In this document: positions 8,926-22,095 of the stretch, in pieces | Position numbering within the stretch: the stretch's first letter is position 1 | How the letters are laid out: the number at the start of each line of letters is the position of its first letter | DNA from: Pantoea sp. alder81 | GTDB taxonomy: Bacteria; Pseudomonadota; Gammaproteobacteria; Enterobacterales; Enterobacteriaceae | Reading direction: 5' to 3' | Length of the DNA: 64,000 nucleotides | Assembly (NCBI RefSeq): GCF_020179835.1 | Contig: NZ_JAIUDA010000002.1 | Span: 930,001 to 994,000, forward strand | Made by a program: the position numbers and the translations under genes | Notes under the pieces: model-generated | Database searches by the model: none | Told to the model about the DNA's origin: nothing | What the model saw: the letters and a program-made list of their open reading frames with translations, nothing else

Positions 8926-11900
8926 TTAGCCCAGTTGCTTACGTGCGTTACGGAAGATACGCATCCACGGGCTATCCTCGCCCCACTCTGCCGGATGCCA
9001 GGAGTTGCTCACGGTGCGGAACACGCGCTCTGGGTGCGGCATCATAATGGTGACGCGACCGCTCTCGTTGGTTACCGCAGTGATACCGTTCGGCGAGCCG
9101 TTCGGGTTGGCTGGATAATTTTCGGTGATTTTACCGAAGTTGTCCACGAAGCGCAGCGCCACTAGACCTTTGCTTTCCAGCTGGGCCAGATGTGCACCAT
9201 CACGCACTTCCACGAAACCTTCACCGTGTGAAACAGCGATTGGCATGTGGGAACCGGCCATGCCGTCCAGCAGCAGCGATGGACTCGCAGCCACTTCGAC
9301 CAGGCTGAAACGTGCTTCAAAACGCTCTGACTGGTTACGGACGAAGCGTGGCCACAGTTCGCTACCCGGAATCAGCTCACGCAGATTCGACATCATCTGG
9401 CAGCCGTTACACACGCCCAGCGCCAGCGTCTGTGGACGGTAGAAGAAGTTTTCGAATTCGTCACGCACACGGCCGTTGAACAGAATCGATTTCGCCCAAC
9501 CTTCACCTGCACCTAATACGTCACCGTAAGAGAAGCCACCGCACGCGACCAGTGCCTGGAACTCTTCCAGACCACGGCGGCCTGCCAGCAGATCACTCAT
9601 GTGCACATCGACAGCGGTGAAACCAGCACGGTGGAAGGCAGCCGCCATCTCAACGTGGGAGTTCACGCCTTGCTCGCGCAGTACGGCAACACGCGGACGC
9701 GCGCCTGTGGCGATCATTGGTGCAGCAACATCTTCTTCTGGCTTGAAGGTCAGATGGACGTTCAGGCCAGGATCGTTGTCGGCTTTCTTCGCTTCGTGTT
9801 CCTGATCGGCACAGGCTGGGTTGTCACGCAGACGCTGCATCTGCCAGGTGGTCTCTGCCCACCAGGTACGCAGCGTATTACGGCTTTCGCTGTACACCGC
9901 ACTGTCACCAGAACGAATCACAAAGCGATCGCCCGGCAGCGCCTGGCCAATCACATGTACATTGCTGCTCAGGCCATGGTCGGCAAACACTTGCTCAACG
10001 GCGGCGCGATCGGCTGCATTAATCTGGATCACTGCACCCAACTCTTCGGTGAACAGTGCTGCCAGCGCATCGTTGCCCAGCGCGGCGATGTCGGCTTCGA
10101 TACCGCAGTGGCCGGTGAAGGCCATTTCTGCCAGCGTTACCAGCAGGCCGCCATCTGAGCGATCATGGTAAGCCAGCAGTTTCTGCTCGGCCACCAGCGC
10201 CTGAATGGCGTTGAAGAAGCCCGCCAGTTGAGATGCATCACGCACGTCGGCTGGCTTATCGCCTAACTGACGATAGACCTGTGACAGCGCGGTAGCCCCC
10301 AGGGTGTTAGCGCCGTTGCCCAGATCAACCAGCATCAGCAGGTTATCCTGGTCTGCTTGCAGCTGAGGCGTCACGGTGCGACGCACATCTTCTACACGTG
10401 CAAAGGCGGTGATGACCAGCGACAGCGGTGAGGTCATCTCACGTTCTTCGGTGCCCTGCTGCCAGCGGGTTTTCATCGACATCGAGTCTTTGCCGACCGG
10501 GATAGTGATTCCCAGCGCTGGGCAAAGCTCCTCGCCAACCGCTTTCACTGCCGCGTACAAACCGGCATCTTCGCCTGGGTGACCCGCTGCAGCCATCCAG
10601 TTCGCAGAGAGCTTCACGCGCTGCAGGGAACCAATGGAGGTGGCGGCCAGGTTGGTCAGCGCTTCACCGACCGCTAAGCGGCCTGAGGCAGCGAAGTCCA
10701 GCAAGGCTACTGGCGCACGTTCGCCCAGTGAGAAGGCTTCGCCGTGATAGCTGTCCAGGCTGGCGGTGGTGACTGCACAGTTGGCCACCGGGATCTGCCA
10801 TGGGCCGACCATCTGGTCACGCGCCACCATACCGGTTACCGAACGGTCACCGATGGTAATCAGGAAGGTTTTCTCTGCCACGGTTGGCAGATGCAGTACG
10901 CGATTAACGGCGTCAGCCACGGTAATCCCGTCACGCACCAGCGCATCGCCTTTAGCTTGCTGAGTGGCAACATCACGCGTCATCTTCGGCGTTTTGCCCA
11001 GCAGCACGTCCAGCGGCATATCGATAGGATTGTTATCGAAGTGGCTATCCGCCAGGTTCAGGTGCAGCTCTTCGGTGGCTTCACCAATCACCGCATAAGG
11101 CGCACGTTCACGCTTGCACAGCTCGTCAAACAGCGCCAGCTGAGCCGGAGCCACTGCCAGCACATAACGTTCCTGGGATTCGTTACACCACACTTCCAGC
11201 GGGCTCATGCCTGGCTCATCGTTGAGGATGTCACGCAGGTTGAAGTTACCGCCACGGCCACCATCGCTGACCAGTTCTGGCATCGCGTTGGACAGACCGC
11301 CTGCACCCACATCGTGGATGAACAGAATCGGGTTGGCTTCGCCCAGCTGCCAGCAACGGTCGATCACTTCCTGGCAACGACGCTCCATTTCCGGGTTGTC
11401 ACGCTGTACCGATGCAAAATCCAGATCCGCATCAGACTGACCAGACGCCATTGAAGAGGCTGCACCGCCGCCCAGACCAATGTTCATCGCAGGGCCACCG
11501 AGTACGATCAGTTTCGCGCCAACAACGATCTCACCCTTCTGTACGTGGTCAGCACGGATGTTACCAATACCGCCCGCCAGCATGATCGGCTTATGGTAGC
11601 CACGCAGTTCTGAGCCATTATGGCTGTTCACGCGCTCTTCATAGGTACGGAAGTAACCGTTCAATGCCGGACGGCCAAATTCGTTGTTGAACGCTGCGCC
11701 ACCCAGTGGGCCTTCGGTCATGATATCCAGCGCGGTGACAATACGATCCGGCTTACCGAAATCTTCCTCCCACGGCTGTTCAAAGCCCGGGATACGCAGG
11801 TTGGAGACGGAGAAACCGACCAGACCCGCTTTCGGTTTCGCGCCACGTCCGGTAGCACCTTCATCACGGATTTCACCGCCGGAACCGGTCGCAGCGCCAG

Positions 11901-12816
11901 GCCACGGTGAAATTGCGGTTGGGTGGTTATGGGTTTCAACCTTCATCAGGATATGCGCATCTTCCTGATGGAAGGTGTATTCGCCCTTCTGCGCATCGGC
12001 GTAGAAGCGGCCCACTTTTGAACCTTCCATCACAGCGGCATTGTCTTTATAAGCAGACAACACGTGCTCAGGGTTATGTTCAAAGGTGTTCTTAATCATT
12101 TTAAACAGCGACTTCGGCTGCTTTTCACCGTCGATAATCCAGTCGGCGTTGAAGATTTTATGACGGCAATGCTCTGAGTTTGCCTGAGCAAACATGTAAA
12201 GCTCGATGTCGTTCGGATTGCGGCCCAGTTTGGTGAAAGCATCCAGCAGATAGTCGATTTCGTCATCGGCCAGCGCCAGGCCCAGCGTGGTGTTGGCCTG
12301 TTCCAGCGCAATGCGACCCACACCCAGCACGTCCACGCTTTTCAGTGGCTGTGGCTCATGGTGTGCGAACAGTTGCTGCGCATCATTCAGGTCACCAAAC
12401 ACGGTCTCCATCATGCGGTCATGCAGCAGGCTGGCCAGCTGTTGCCACTGTGTTTCGGTCAGTTGCGGTGCCTGCACATAGAATGCCATACCGCGCTCAA
12501 GGCGAAGAACCTGAGGCAAGTCGCAGTTGTGGGCAATGTCGGTGGCTTTTGAAGACCACGGAGAAATGGTGCCGGGACGCGGCGTCACCAGCAACAGACG
12601 CCCTTGTGGCGCGTGCTCGGCGAGAGAAGGACCGTACTTCAGCAGACGTTGCAGGCGGGCATGTTCATCCGCACTGAGTGGTGCGCTGACATCGGCAAAA
12701 TGGACGTACTCGGCGTAAATATCACTCACTGGCAGGTGAGCGTCCTGAAAGCGGGTCAGCAGTTTATTAACACGAAATGCCGACAGAGCGGGCGAACCAC
12801 GCAGAATTTCCATCAT
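8926..12816 (-). CDS. purL: Phosphoribosylformylglycinamidine synthase
   Basis: Single-chain FGAM synthase of 1296 residues (E. coli 1295). It catalyses the fourth step of purine synthesis, ATP- and glutamine-dependent amidation of FGAR. An N-terminal domain, two AIRS-like ATP-binding halves (for example [19 protein letters not shown]) and a C-terminal class I glutamine amidotransferase with nucleophile Cys in [10 protein letters not shown] are all complete. The start is the first of two adjacent ATGs (12816). It is a lone transcription unit with a PurR-like box upstream and its own terminator. Confidence 0.98.
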   Translation of the reverse strand: MMEILRGSPALSAFRVNKLLTRFQDAHLPVSDIYAEYVHFADVSAPLSADEHARLQRLLKYGPSLAEHAPQGRLLLVTPRPGTISPWSSKATDIAHNCDLPQVLRLERGMAFYVQAPQLTETQWQQLASLLHDRMMETVFGDLNDAQQLFAHHEPQPLKSVDVLGVGRIALEQANTTLGLALADDEIDYLLDAFTKLGRNPNDIELYMFAQANSEHCRHKIFNADWIIDGEKQPKSLFKMIKNTFEHNPEHVLSAYKDNAAVMEGSKVGRFYADAQKGEYTFHQEDAHILMKVETHNHPTAISPWPGAATGSGGEIRDEGATGRGAKPKAGLVGFSVSNLRIPGFEQPWEEDFGKPDRIVTALDIMTEGPLGGAAFNNEFGRPALNGYFRTYEERVNSHNGSELRGYHKPIMLAGGIGNIRADHVQKGEIVVGAKLIVLGGPAMNIGLGGGAASSMASGQSDADLDFASVQRDNPEMERRCQEVIDRCWQLGEANPILFIHDVGAGGLSNAMPELVSDGGRGGNFNLRDILNDEPGMSPLEVWCNESQERYVLAVAPAQLALFDELCKRERAPYAVIGEATEELHLNLADSHFDNNPIDMPLDVLLGKTPKMTRDVATQQAKGDALVRDGITVADAVNRVLHLPTVAEKTFLITIGDRSVTGMVARDQMVGPWQIPVANCAVTTASLDSYHGEAFSLGERAPVALLDFAASGRLAVGEALTNLAATSIGSLQRVKLSANWMAAAGHPGEDAGLYAAVKAVGEELCPALGITIPVGKDSMSMKTRWQQGTEEREMTSPLSLVITAFARVEDVRRTVTPQLQADQDNLLMLVDLGNGANTLGATALSQVYRQLGDKPADVRDASQLAGFFNAIQALVAEQKLLAYHDRSDGGLLVTLAEMAFTGHCGIEADIAALGNDALAALFTEELGAVIQINAADRAAVEQVFADHGLSSNVHVIGQALPGDRFVIRSGDSAVYSESRNTLRTWWAETTWQMQRLRDNPACADQEHEAKKADNDPGLNVHLTFKPEEDVAAPMIATGARPRVAVLREQGVNSHVEMAAAFHRAGFTAVDVHMSDLLAGRRGLEEFQALVACGGFSYGDVLGAGEGWAKSILFNGRVRDEFENFFYRPQTLALGVCNGCQMMSNLRELIPGSELWPRFVRNQSERFEARFSLVEVAASPSLLLDGMAGSHMPIAVSHGEGFVEVRDGAHLAQLESKGLVALRFVDNFGKITENYPANPNGSPNGITAVTNESGRVTIMMPHPERVFRTVSNSWHPAEWGEDSPWMRIFRNARKQLG

Positions 12817-12905
12817 CAAAGATCTCTCGTCTTTGAAGCGCCGGGCGACGCTTCATTGGGCGCAATAGGGAAAACGGGCGGTATTATAGAGAAAGCGCGC
12901 GGGTT

Positions 12906-12921
12906 ACGAAACCGTTTGCGC
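12906..12921. promoter_or_regulatory. Probable PurR operator of purL
   Basis: ACGAAACCGTTTGCGC matches 13 of 16 positions of the PurR palindrome, about 90 bp upstream of the purL start. purL is a PurR target in E. coli. The remaining purL/mltF spacer (12817-13085) shows no other gene. Confidence 0.65.
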
Positions 12922-13085
12922 ATAAAATCTGGCACACAGCATTTGGCTGAATTTTGCACAATTCTTGCTATATAAGTTGCCCTGCTGCGCTTTGTTGCGC
13001 AAAATGCCCCTCGCTCTGGGAGTAAAAACAACACAAATACTGCCTTAAAAAGACAGAGGCCTGTGAGCCATTACGAGACAACTAT

Positions 13086-15052
<1,967 letters not shown>

Positions 15053-15090
15053 TTAAAGGCGGCGCATTATAGACGGAATTGCCGCATGAT

Positions 15091-15729
15091 TCACTCCAGC
15101 TGTTGCAGCTCACCACGCGGTGTCACCCGCCAGCGGTGCTGGCAGAAGAACAGCAGCGGGTTATCCTGTTTGCTGTCGCTGTAGCCGCTGTAGAGTTGTA
15201 ATGGCGTGCCAATCTTCTCTTCGAGCTGTGCCACCTTTTCATGGCCGAGACAACGCATCGCCAGCACTCGTCCGCCATTACCTGGCTGCATCTGACTGGC
15301 AATCAGTTGTACGCGCGGCAAGAAGGCGGAATCAAAATAGACCTGCTCTACCAGCGATTGCGGTGAGCCGGTGATCAGCCACACATCTGCATCATCGCTG
15401 CTGAGATAATCGGTCAGACGTTGTTGCACCACCGGAAAGGCGGTGACACGCTGGCGGAACCATGTCGCGAACTCCGCTTCACGCTGGCGCAGGCGCGGCT
15501 CACTGTGACCGAAGGTAATGGCCCATAACAGCAAGCTCATTGGCCAGCGTGCAGCCCGCCCTTTAAACAGCATCCCCAAACCAATCACCGGCAACAGCGG
15601 CACCACCAGCAGCACGTTGATCGGCTGGCGTCGCAGCAGATAACGCATAAAGGTGCCAAACATGTCCTGCTGATGCAGCGTGCCATCAAGATCGAAAAAC
15701 ACCACGCGGCGTTGCGTACCCTTTGTCAA
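15091..15729 (-). CDS. pgpC: Phosphatidylglycerophosphatase C
   Basis: HAD-family membrane phosphatase that dephosphorylates phosphatidylglycerol phosphate. The nucleophile motif FDLDGTLHQ is near the N-terminus, hydrophobic segments follow at about 35-55 and 70-85, then LITGSP (motif II) and GYSDSKQDNPLL (motif III/IV). The TTG at 15729 is chosen: AAGGAGTGG lies just upstream and the resulting 212 residues equal the family length (E. coli 211). The open frame continues 33 codons further without family similarity. Downstream of tadA on the same strand. Confidence 0.9.
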   Translation of the reverse strand: MTKGTQRRVVFFDLDGTLHQQDMFGTFMRYLLRRQPINVLLVVPLLPVIGLGMLFKGRAARWPMSLLLWAITFGHSEPRLRQREAEFATWFRQRVTAFPVVQQRLTDYLSSDDADVWLITGSPQSLVEQVYFDSAFLPRVQLIASQMQPGNGGRVLAMRCLGHEKVAQLEEKIGTPLQLYSGYSDSKQDNPLLFFCQHRWRVTPRGELQQLE

Positions 15730-15932
15730 ACTCCACTCCTTATCTTTCCTTTCTACGGCTTGCCCTACAGTGTAGCCAGCTTCAACGGCGGGGGCGAAAG
15801 CGGTCATTTTTAATTCCTGGCGCCACAATGCCAGCTGAATAGTTTATTCTTTGTATCGGCGTGCTGTCATTAAAACCTGACGGTGTAAAAGAGACTAAGC
15901 TCAAGCGGGATTAGAAGGATTAAGGATCGAAC

Positions 15933-16772
15933 ATGAGTTCATTGCTGCGAATTCGCCAACTCTACCCTCGACTGGCGCTAAATGAGCGTCGACTGGCGGA
16001 TTTTTTGCTGTCGCAGCCGGATCGGGCACGGCATCTGAGTTCACAAAAACTGGCTGAGGAATCGGGCGTCAGCCAGTCGAGCGTAGTGAAGTTTGCCCAG
16101 AAATTGGGCTACAAAGGATTTCCTGCGCTGAAACTGGCGCTGAGCGAGTCGCTGGCAGATCGCGACGCGATTACCGTTCATAACCACATTCTCAGCGACG
16201 ATCCTCTAAAAGTGGTGGGCGAGAAGCTGCTGGCAGAGAAGATATCGGCCATCCGCGCCACGCTGGATATCAACAGCGAAGAGAAGTTGCTACAAACGCT
16301 GCAACTGCTGAAAAATGCCAATCGCATTCTTTTGGTAGGCATTGGCGCGTCTGGATTAGTGGCGAAAGACTTCTCATGGAAGCTGATGAAGATTGGCATC
16401 AACGCGGTCGCCGAGCAGGATATGCATGCTTTGCTGGCGAGCGTTCAGGCAATGGCACCGGGGGATGTGCTGCTCACCATTTCTTATACCGGTGAGCGAA
16501 GAGAGATTAACCTTGCGGCCCAGGAAGCGGCGCAGCTGGGTGTCGACGTGCTGGCGTTTACCGGCTTTACCCCCAACTCACTGCAACAGTGCGCTTCGAT
16601 TTGCTTGTACACGGTTGCCGAGGAGCAAAGCACGCGCAGTGCCGCGATCTCATCGACCAGTGCACAGCTGGCGCTGACCGATCTGCTGTTTATGGCATTG
16701 GTGCAGCACGATCCTGAGCGCGCATCGAGCCACATCCGGCATAGCGAAGAGCTGGTGAAAAAACTGGTGTGA
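15933..16772 (+). CDS. yfhH: RpiR/MurR-family transcriptional regulator YfhH
   Basis: Regulator of 279 residues with an N-terminal RpiR-type helix-turn-helix (about 1-77, motif SGVSQSSVVKFAQKLGYKGF) and a C-terminal SIS sugar-phosphate-binding domain (about 125-260, motif LVGIGASGLVAKDF). It is the orthologue of E. coli YfhH by position and sequence. Its ligand and targets are unknown; SIS domains usually sense phosphosugars. It is followed by a strong terminator. Confidence 0.92.
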   Translation: MSSLLRIRQLYPRLALNERRLADFLLSQPDRARHLSSQKLAEESGVSQSSVVKFAQKLGYKGFPALKLALSESLADRDAITVHNHILSDDPLKVVGEKLLAEKISAIRATLDINSEEKLLQTLQLLKNANRILLVGIGASGLVAKDFSWKLMKIGINAVAEQDMHALLASVQAMAPGDVLLTISYTGERREINLAAQEAAQLGVDVLAFTGFTPNSLQQCASICLYTVAEEQSTRSAAISSTSAQLALTDLLFMALVQHDPERASSHIRHSEELVKKLV

Positions 16773-16776
16773 TGCG

Positions 16777-16803
16777 TAAAAAGGCCGTTATCCGGCCTTT
16801 TTG
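16777..16803. terminator. yfhH terminator
   Basis: AAAAAGGCCG-TTAT-CCGGCCTTTTT is a compact hairpin with A- and T-runs on its two sides. It starts 5 bp past the yfhH stop and can work in both directions. The stop codon of the small minus-strand ORF falls within it. Confidence 0.85.
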
Positions 16804-16982
16804 CTTTGCGGCGTAGAATCGTGACGGCAGGCCTGGCGGCTCGCGTGTTGCAGGTTGTGCAGGCACTCGTCGCATAAAGAGGCATCGTCTGACATCCAGC
16901 GAGCCAGCCAACCTCGCGCAACTCCGCAATGAATACATTGTTGCTTTAAAAACATTTCTTTCAACGAGTTAATTTTTTTCAT
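16788..16982 (-). CDS. Small putative zinc-ribbon protein
   Basis: I do not recognise this 64-residue product. It has two CxxC knuckles (CIHC at residues 16-19 and CDEC at about 37-40), the spacing of a small zinc ribbon, and a basic tail. The ATG at 16982 has weak ribosome-site sequence; a second ATG ten codons in (MFLKQQC) is a plausible alternative. It fills the yfhH-yfhL gap and converges on yfhH. The stop lies inside the yfhH terminator hairpin, which weakens the case; the paired CxxC motifs strengthen it. Confidence 0.45.
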   Translation of the reverse strand: MKKINSLKEMFLKQQCIHCGVARGWLARWMSDDASLCDECLHNLQHASRQACRHDSTPQSKKAG

Positions 16983-17185
16983 AGTGCTTACGACAAGCGT
17001 TTACGCTGATAATTACCGCACAAAATGATAACTCGGAGTTTTCCTAATTCCTATCTGACCTTTGATGAATTTTGCTTCAGTGAGTTCTATCCCCACTTTG
17101 TTTGATTCAGCGCAATAAACCCTGCGTCCTTAAAAGCCGGTTTTATGATAAGGTGCGCGCCTTCTTTCTCTGGCTGACGGCGATC

Positions 17186-17434
17186 ATGGCTTTACTCATT
17201 ACGGCGAAATGCATCAATTGCGATATGTGCGAACCTGAATGCCCGAACCAGGCCATCAGTTTGGGTGAGGCGATCTATGAGATTGATGTCGACCGCTGCA
17301 CCGAATGCGTGGGCCATTATGATGTGCCGACCTGCCAAAGCGTCTGCCCAATTGATAACACCATTATTTCTGATCCACAGCACCCGGAAACCCGTGTGGC
17401 GCTGTGGGAGAAGTTTGTGGTGCTACATCCTTAG
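17186..17434 (+). CDS. yfhL: YfhL, 2[4Fe-4S] ferredoxin
   Basis: 82-residue electron carrier of the Allochromatium-type ferredoxin group. The first cluster motif is [12 protein letters not shown]. The second is [18 protein letters not shown], with the inserted loop between the second and third cysteines that marks this subfamily. The start is the ATG at 17186 (MALLITAKC), as in E. coli; the open frame runs 28 codons further upstream without family support. Its stop overlaps the acpS stop by 4 bp. Confidence 0.94.
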   Translation: MALLITAKCINCDMCEPECPNQAISLGEAIYEIDVDRCTECVGHYDVPTCQSVCPIDNTIISDPQHPETRVALWEKFVVLHP

Positions 17435-17811
17435 TCTTCGATGATCACCGTAGCGCAAGCATAATGGCGCTCATCGGCCAGCGTCACATGCACATGTTTC
17501 ACGCCCAACTGGCTGGCAATCACTTTTGCCTGTTCGAAAAAGCGTAAGCCCGGTTTGCCCAGCGCATCGTTGTACACTTCGAATTGATTAAACGCTAAAC
17601 CACCGCGAATACCGGTACCAAAGGCTTTGGCCGCCGCTTCTTTCACCGCAAAACGTTTGGCAAGAAAGCGCACCGGTTGCTGGTGCGCCTGATATTGCTG
17701 CCACTCGGCTTCGCTCAAAACGCGTCGAGCCAGTCGATCGCCGGAGCGTTCAATCACGCCGGCAATACGTTCGATTTCAACGATGTCGCTGCCGAGTCCA
17801 AGAATCGCCAT
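17431..17811 (-). CDS. acpS: Holo-[acyl-carrier-protein] synthase
   Basis: Transfers 4'-phosphopantetheine from CoA to a serine of ACP, activating it for fatty acid synthesis. It has 126 residues, with the metal-binding Asp in GLGSDIVEI at the N-terminus and the Glu-containing motif [15 protein letters not shown]. It shares one base with the upstream pdxJ stop, so the two are translationally coupled, and is the last gene of the rnc-era-recO-pdxJ-acpS run. Confidence 0.97.
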   Translation of the reverse strand: MAILGLGSDIVEIERIAGVIERSGDRLARRVLSEAEWQQYQAHQQPVRFLAKRFAVKEAAAKAFGTGIRGGLAFNQFEVYNDALGKPGLRFFEQAKVIASQLGVKHVHVTLADERHYACATVIIED

Positions 17812-18542
17812 TAACGACGCGCTTCCCGCATCAGTTGCTTCATCTCTGACACCGCATCCGCCAGACCACTGAACAGCGCGCGGCCAATGATGGCGTGACC
17901 AATGTTCAGCTCATGCATTTCAGGCAATGCCGCAATGGGTTGCACATTGTGATAGGTCAGACCATGGCCGGCATTCACCTTCAAACCGAGGCTGGCTGCG
18001 AATGTGGCTGCTTTACGAATGCGCGACAGCTCGGCTTCACGCTCAAGTCCTTCCGGTGCTTCCGCATAGGCGCCGGTGTGGATCTCAATGTAGGGCGCAC
18101 CGCTGGCAACAGCCGCTTCGATCTGACGGTGATCGGCATCAATAAACAGCGACACCAGAATCCCCGCGTCGCTCAGCAGACGAACCGCAGCGTTGATTTT
18201 GTCCTGCTGACCCGCCACATCCAACCCACCTTCAGTGGTCACTTCCTGGCGCTTTTCCGGCACCAGGCACACGAAATGTGGCTTGATGTCGCAGGCAATG
18301 TCGATCATCTCATCGGTCACCGCCATCTCCAGATTCATACGCGTCTGGATGGTGTTACGCAGAATACGCACATCGCGATCGGTGATATGACGACGATCTT
18401 CACGCAGGTGCACAGTGATGCCATCTGCGCCCGCCTGTTCAGAAACAAACGCCGCCTGGACTGGATCGGGATAATTCGTGCCACGTGCGTTACGTACGGT
18501 GGCGATGTGGTCAATGTTGACCCCTAACAGCAACTCAGCCAT
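17811..18542 (-). CDS. pdxJ: Pyridoxine 5'-phosphate synthase
   Basis: Condenses 1-deoxyxylulose 5-phosphate with 3-amino-2-oxopropyl phosphate to give pyridoxine 5'-phosphate. The 243-residue TIM-barrel length equals E. coli PdxJ. N-terminal [28 protein letters not shown] and the C-terminal phosphate-binding stretch [13 protein letters not shown] are intact. It lies 70 bp after recO and overlaps acpS by one base. Confidence 0.98.
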   Translation of the reverse strand: MAELLLGVNIDHIATVRNARGTNYPDPVQAAFVSEQAGADGITVHLREDRRHITDRDVRILRNTIQTRMNLEMAVTDEMIDIACDIKPHFVCLVPEKRQEVTTEGGLDVAGQQDKINAAVRLLSDAGILVSLFIDADHRQIEAAVASGAPYIEIHTGAYAEAPEGLEREAELSRIRKAATFAASLGLKVNAGHGLTYHNVQPIAALPEMHELNIGHAIIGRALFSGLADAVSEMKQLMREARR

Positions 18543-18612
18543 GACAATCCTTAAATAGGTTCAGTGTGTTTGCAGTGTACCGTGCTGAGAATATCAGGCG
18601 GTACGACCAGCG

Positions 18613-19341
18613 CTAGTCGTTTGCCACATCGGGCTTCTTTTTTGGCACAAACTGGCGAAACAGTTCCTGGCTCTTTAACGGTTTACCGCCCAGATAAGGC
18701 TTAAGCGCCATACGCGTAAAGCGCTTGGCAGCTCGCAGGCTGTCGGCATCGGGAAAATCGCGTTCCCACAGCGCACGCAACTGGCGGCCGGTAAAACTGC
18801 GCTGGTTGACGACCAGGCTGGCGATAAAGCCCTTCTCTTCTCGGTAGCTGTACGTCATGCCGTCATCGATCTCTTCACCACTGCCGGCGCAGTGCAGGAA
18901 ATCCACGCCGTAGCCAAGATGGCCCAGCAGCGCCAGTTCAAAGCGACGCAGCGCCGGTTCAGGCGTGCCGTTGCCTGCGGCCAGCATCTGGATGCAATTG
19001 AGATAGTCAAAGAAGAGATCGGAGAAAGGAATTTCCTGCTCAATGACGCGAGACAGCAGTTCGTTAACGTATAGCCCGCAGTAGAGCGTGATGCCACTGA
19101 GCGGTAAGGCCAGTGACACCGCTTCGGCGCTACGCAGCGTTTTGACTTCGCCACGCCCACCCCAACGCACCAGCAGCGGTGTGAAGGGTTGGAGTGCACC
19201 TTTGAGTTGCGAACGGCGCGAGCGTGCGCCTTTGGCCAGGACGCGGACGCGCCCTTCGCTTTCGCTAAACAGATCGAGCAGGAGGCTGGTTTCGCTGTAA
19301 GGGCGACTATGCAGCACAAAGGCGCGTTGCCAGCCTTCCAT
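18613..19341 (-). CDS. recO: DNA repair protein RecO
   Basis: Recombination mediator that, with RecR, loads RecA on SSB-coated DNA. It has 242 residues with an N-terminal OB fold (about 1-80, start [13 protein letters not shown]) and a helical C-terminal part. The ATG at 19341 is used; the TTG one codon earlier touches the era stop. There is essentially no gap to era, so the two are co-translated. Confidence 0.97.
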   Translation of the reverse strand: MEGWQRAFVLHSRPYSETSLLLDLFSESEGRVRVLAKGARSRRSQLKGALQPFTPLLVRWGGRGEVKTLRSAEAVSLALPLSGITLYCGLYVNELLSRVIEQEIPFSDLFFDYLNCIQMLAAGNGTPEPALRRFELALLGHLGYGVDFLHCAGSGEEIDDGMTYSYREEKGFIASLVVNQRSFTGRQLRALWERDFPDADSLRAAKRFTRMALKPYLGGKPLKSQELFRQFVPKKKPDVAND

Positions 19342-19344
19342 CAA

Positions 19345-20247
19345 TTATTCGTCTGTATAGCCCAGGCTGCGCAGTGCACGTTCGTCATCCGCCCAACCCG
19401 ATTTCACTTTAACCCACAGTTCAAGATGCACTTTGGCTTCGAACATATCTTCCATATCTCTACGCGCTTCAATGCCGATGGTTTTAATCTTGGCGCCTTT
19501 GTTGCCAATCACCATCTTCTTCTGACCTTCGCGCTCGACCAGGATCAGACCGTTGATGTCATAGCCACCACGATCGTTAGAGACGAACTGTTCGATTTCC
19601 ACGGTCACCGAGTAAGGCAGTTCCGCACCGAGGAAGCGCATCAGTTTTTCACGGATGATCTCAGACGCCATGAAGCGCTGTGAACGATCGGTGATGTAAT
19701 CTTCCGGGAAGTGATGGTCAGATTTCGGCAGGCATTTACGCGCGATAGCGGCAATCGCATCGACGTTCTTACCGCTTTCCGCAGAGATTGGCACGATCTC
19801 AAGGAAGTTCATCTGCTGGCTCAGGAACTGCAGGTGTGGCAGCAGAATGGTTTTATCCTGAATGTTGTCGACCTTGTTAACGGCCAGCACCACCGGCACT
19901 TTGCCGTCGCGCAGCTTGTTCAAGACCATTTCATCGTCCGGCGTCCAGCGCGTGCCTTCAACGACAAAAATCACCAGCTCCACATCACCAATTGAGCTGC
20001 TGGCAGCACGGTTCATCAGGCGGTTAATCGCCCGCTTCTCTTCCATGTGCAGCCCTGGGGTATCCACGTAGATCGCCTGATAAGCGCCTTCGGTGTGAAT
20101 GCCCATGATGCGGTGACGCGTGGTTTGCGGTTTACGCGAGGTGATCGACACTTTCTGCCCCAGTAACTGGTTCAGTAAGGTGGATTTGCCGACGTTAGGT
20201 CGGCCGACAATCGCGATAAAGCCGCTGTGTGTTTCGATTTCGCTCAT
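19345..20247 (-). CDS. era: GTPase Era
   Basis: Essential GTPase for 16S rRNA 3'-end maturation and 30S assembly. In 300 residues: G1 [11 protein letters not shown]3 DTPGLH, G4 NKVD, then a C-terminal KH domain that binds the 16S 3' end (motif [13 protein letters not shown]). It follows rnc after 54 bp and directly precedes recO, as in E. coli. Confidence 0.98.
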   Translation of the reverse strand: MSEIETHSGFIAIVGRPNVGKSTLLNQLLGQKVSITSRKPQTTRHRIMGIHTEGAYQAIYVDTPGLHMEEKRAINRLMNRAASSSIGDVELVIFVVEGTRWTPDDEMVLNKLRDGKVPVVLAVNKVDNIQDKTILLPHLQFLSQQMNFLEIVPISAESGKNVDAIAAIARKCLPKSDHHFPEDYITDRSQRFMASEIIREKLMRFLGAELPYSVTVEIEQFVSNDRGGYDINGLILVEREGQKKMVIGNKGAKIKTIGIEARRDMEDMFEAKVHLELWVKVKSGWADDERALRSLGYTDE

Positions 20248-20301
20248 TCGAGTCCTGACTTGGGCAGCGTCGCTGTCGACGCTGCGATATGACTATGTAT
20301 T

Positions 20302-21114
<813 letters not shown>

Positions 21115-22086
21115 TTAGTGGATTCCGCCGATGCGACTCAAGCGCACGCCCGTTGGCCACTGTCCTTCTTGTTTCTCAAAGCTCATCCAGATAGCCACCG
21201 CTTTACCGACCAGATTCTTCTCAGGCACAAAGCCCCAGTAGCGGCTGTCGGCGCTGTTATCGCGGTTATCACCCATCATGAAATATTGGCCTTCTGGCAC
21301 AATCCATGTGGATTGAGGCTGACCCGGCTGCTGATAATACATGCTTGCCTGGCTTTGCGCTTCGTTTACCAGAAGAATATCGTGCGTGACGGTACCTAAA
21401 GTCTCTTTACGCGTACCGAGACGCAGGCCGCCCTTCATGGTTTCACCCTGCGGCGCTTCAAAGAAGCCGTTACCGGTTTCATTACCATCAAAGCCGCTGA
21501 ACGTCTGAATGAAGCGGCTTGGCTCCACGTTGGTATAGGTGATTGGCAACGCGGTATCACATTTGCCCGTGCCACAACCTGGGTTAACCGTCAGCGTTTT
21601 GCTGTAGGGATCGAACACCACTTTGTCGCCCGGCAAACCGATCACACGTTTGATGTAATCGACACTCGGATCTTTCGGGTATTTGAACACCGCCACATCA
21701 CCGCGCTGCGGATGGCCGGTTGGGATTAGCGTGGTTTGGGTAATCGGATCTTTGATACCGTAAGCAAACTTCTCCACCAGAATAAAATCCCCAATCAGCA
21801 GCGTTGGCATCATGGAACCTGATGGGATCTGGAACGGCTCAAAAATAAATGAGCGAACGATCAGCACCACCGCCAGCACCGGGAACACCGATGCCGCCGT
21901 TTCTACCCAGCCTGGCTGAGCCGCTACTTTGGACAGCGTTTTGCCGTCCAATGCATTACCCGCCTGCGCTTGTGCAGCTGCCTGCTTAGCACGACGCGCC
22001 GGAGCCCATTTAAAGCGATCAATACACCAGATAACACCGGTTATCAGCGTAGCGATCACCAGAATCAGGGCGAACATATTAGCCAT
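21115..22086 (-). CDS. lepB: Signal peptidase I
   Basis: Inner-membrane Ser/Lys protease that removes signal peptides from exported proteins. In 323 residues there are two N-terminal TM segments (about 3-22 and 62-80), catalytic S91 in PSGSMMPTL, general base K146 in VDYIKRVIGLPGD, and the box GDNRDNSADSRYWG. It lies 9 bp after lepA in the lepA-lepB operon. Confidence 0.98.
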   Translation of the reverse strand: MANMFALILVIATLITGVIWCIDRFKWAPARRAKQAAAQAQAGNALDGKTLSKVAAQPGWVETAASVFPVLAVVLIVRSFIFEPFQIPSGSMMPTLLIGDFILVEKFAYGIKDPITQTTLIPTGHPQRGDVAVFKYPKDPSVDYIKRVIGLPGDKVVFDPYSKTLTVNPGCGTGKCDTALPITYTNVEPSRFIQTFSGFDGNETGNGFFEAPQGETMKGGLRLGTRKETLGTVTHDILLVNEAQSQASMYYQQPGQPQSTWIVPEGQYFMMGDNRDNSADSRYWGFVPEKNLVGKAVAIWMSFEKQEGQWPTGVRLSRIGGIH

Positions 22087-22095
22087 TAAAGTTCC

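Noticed and set aside
10744..11454. 236-codon plus-strand ORF
   Set aside because: Fully antisense to purL, no ribosome site and a composition expected of a GC-rich shadow frame.
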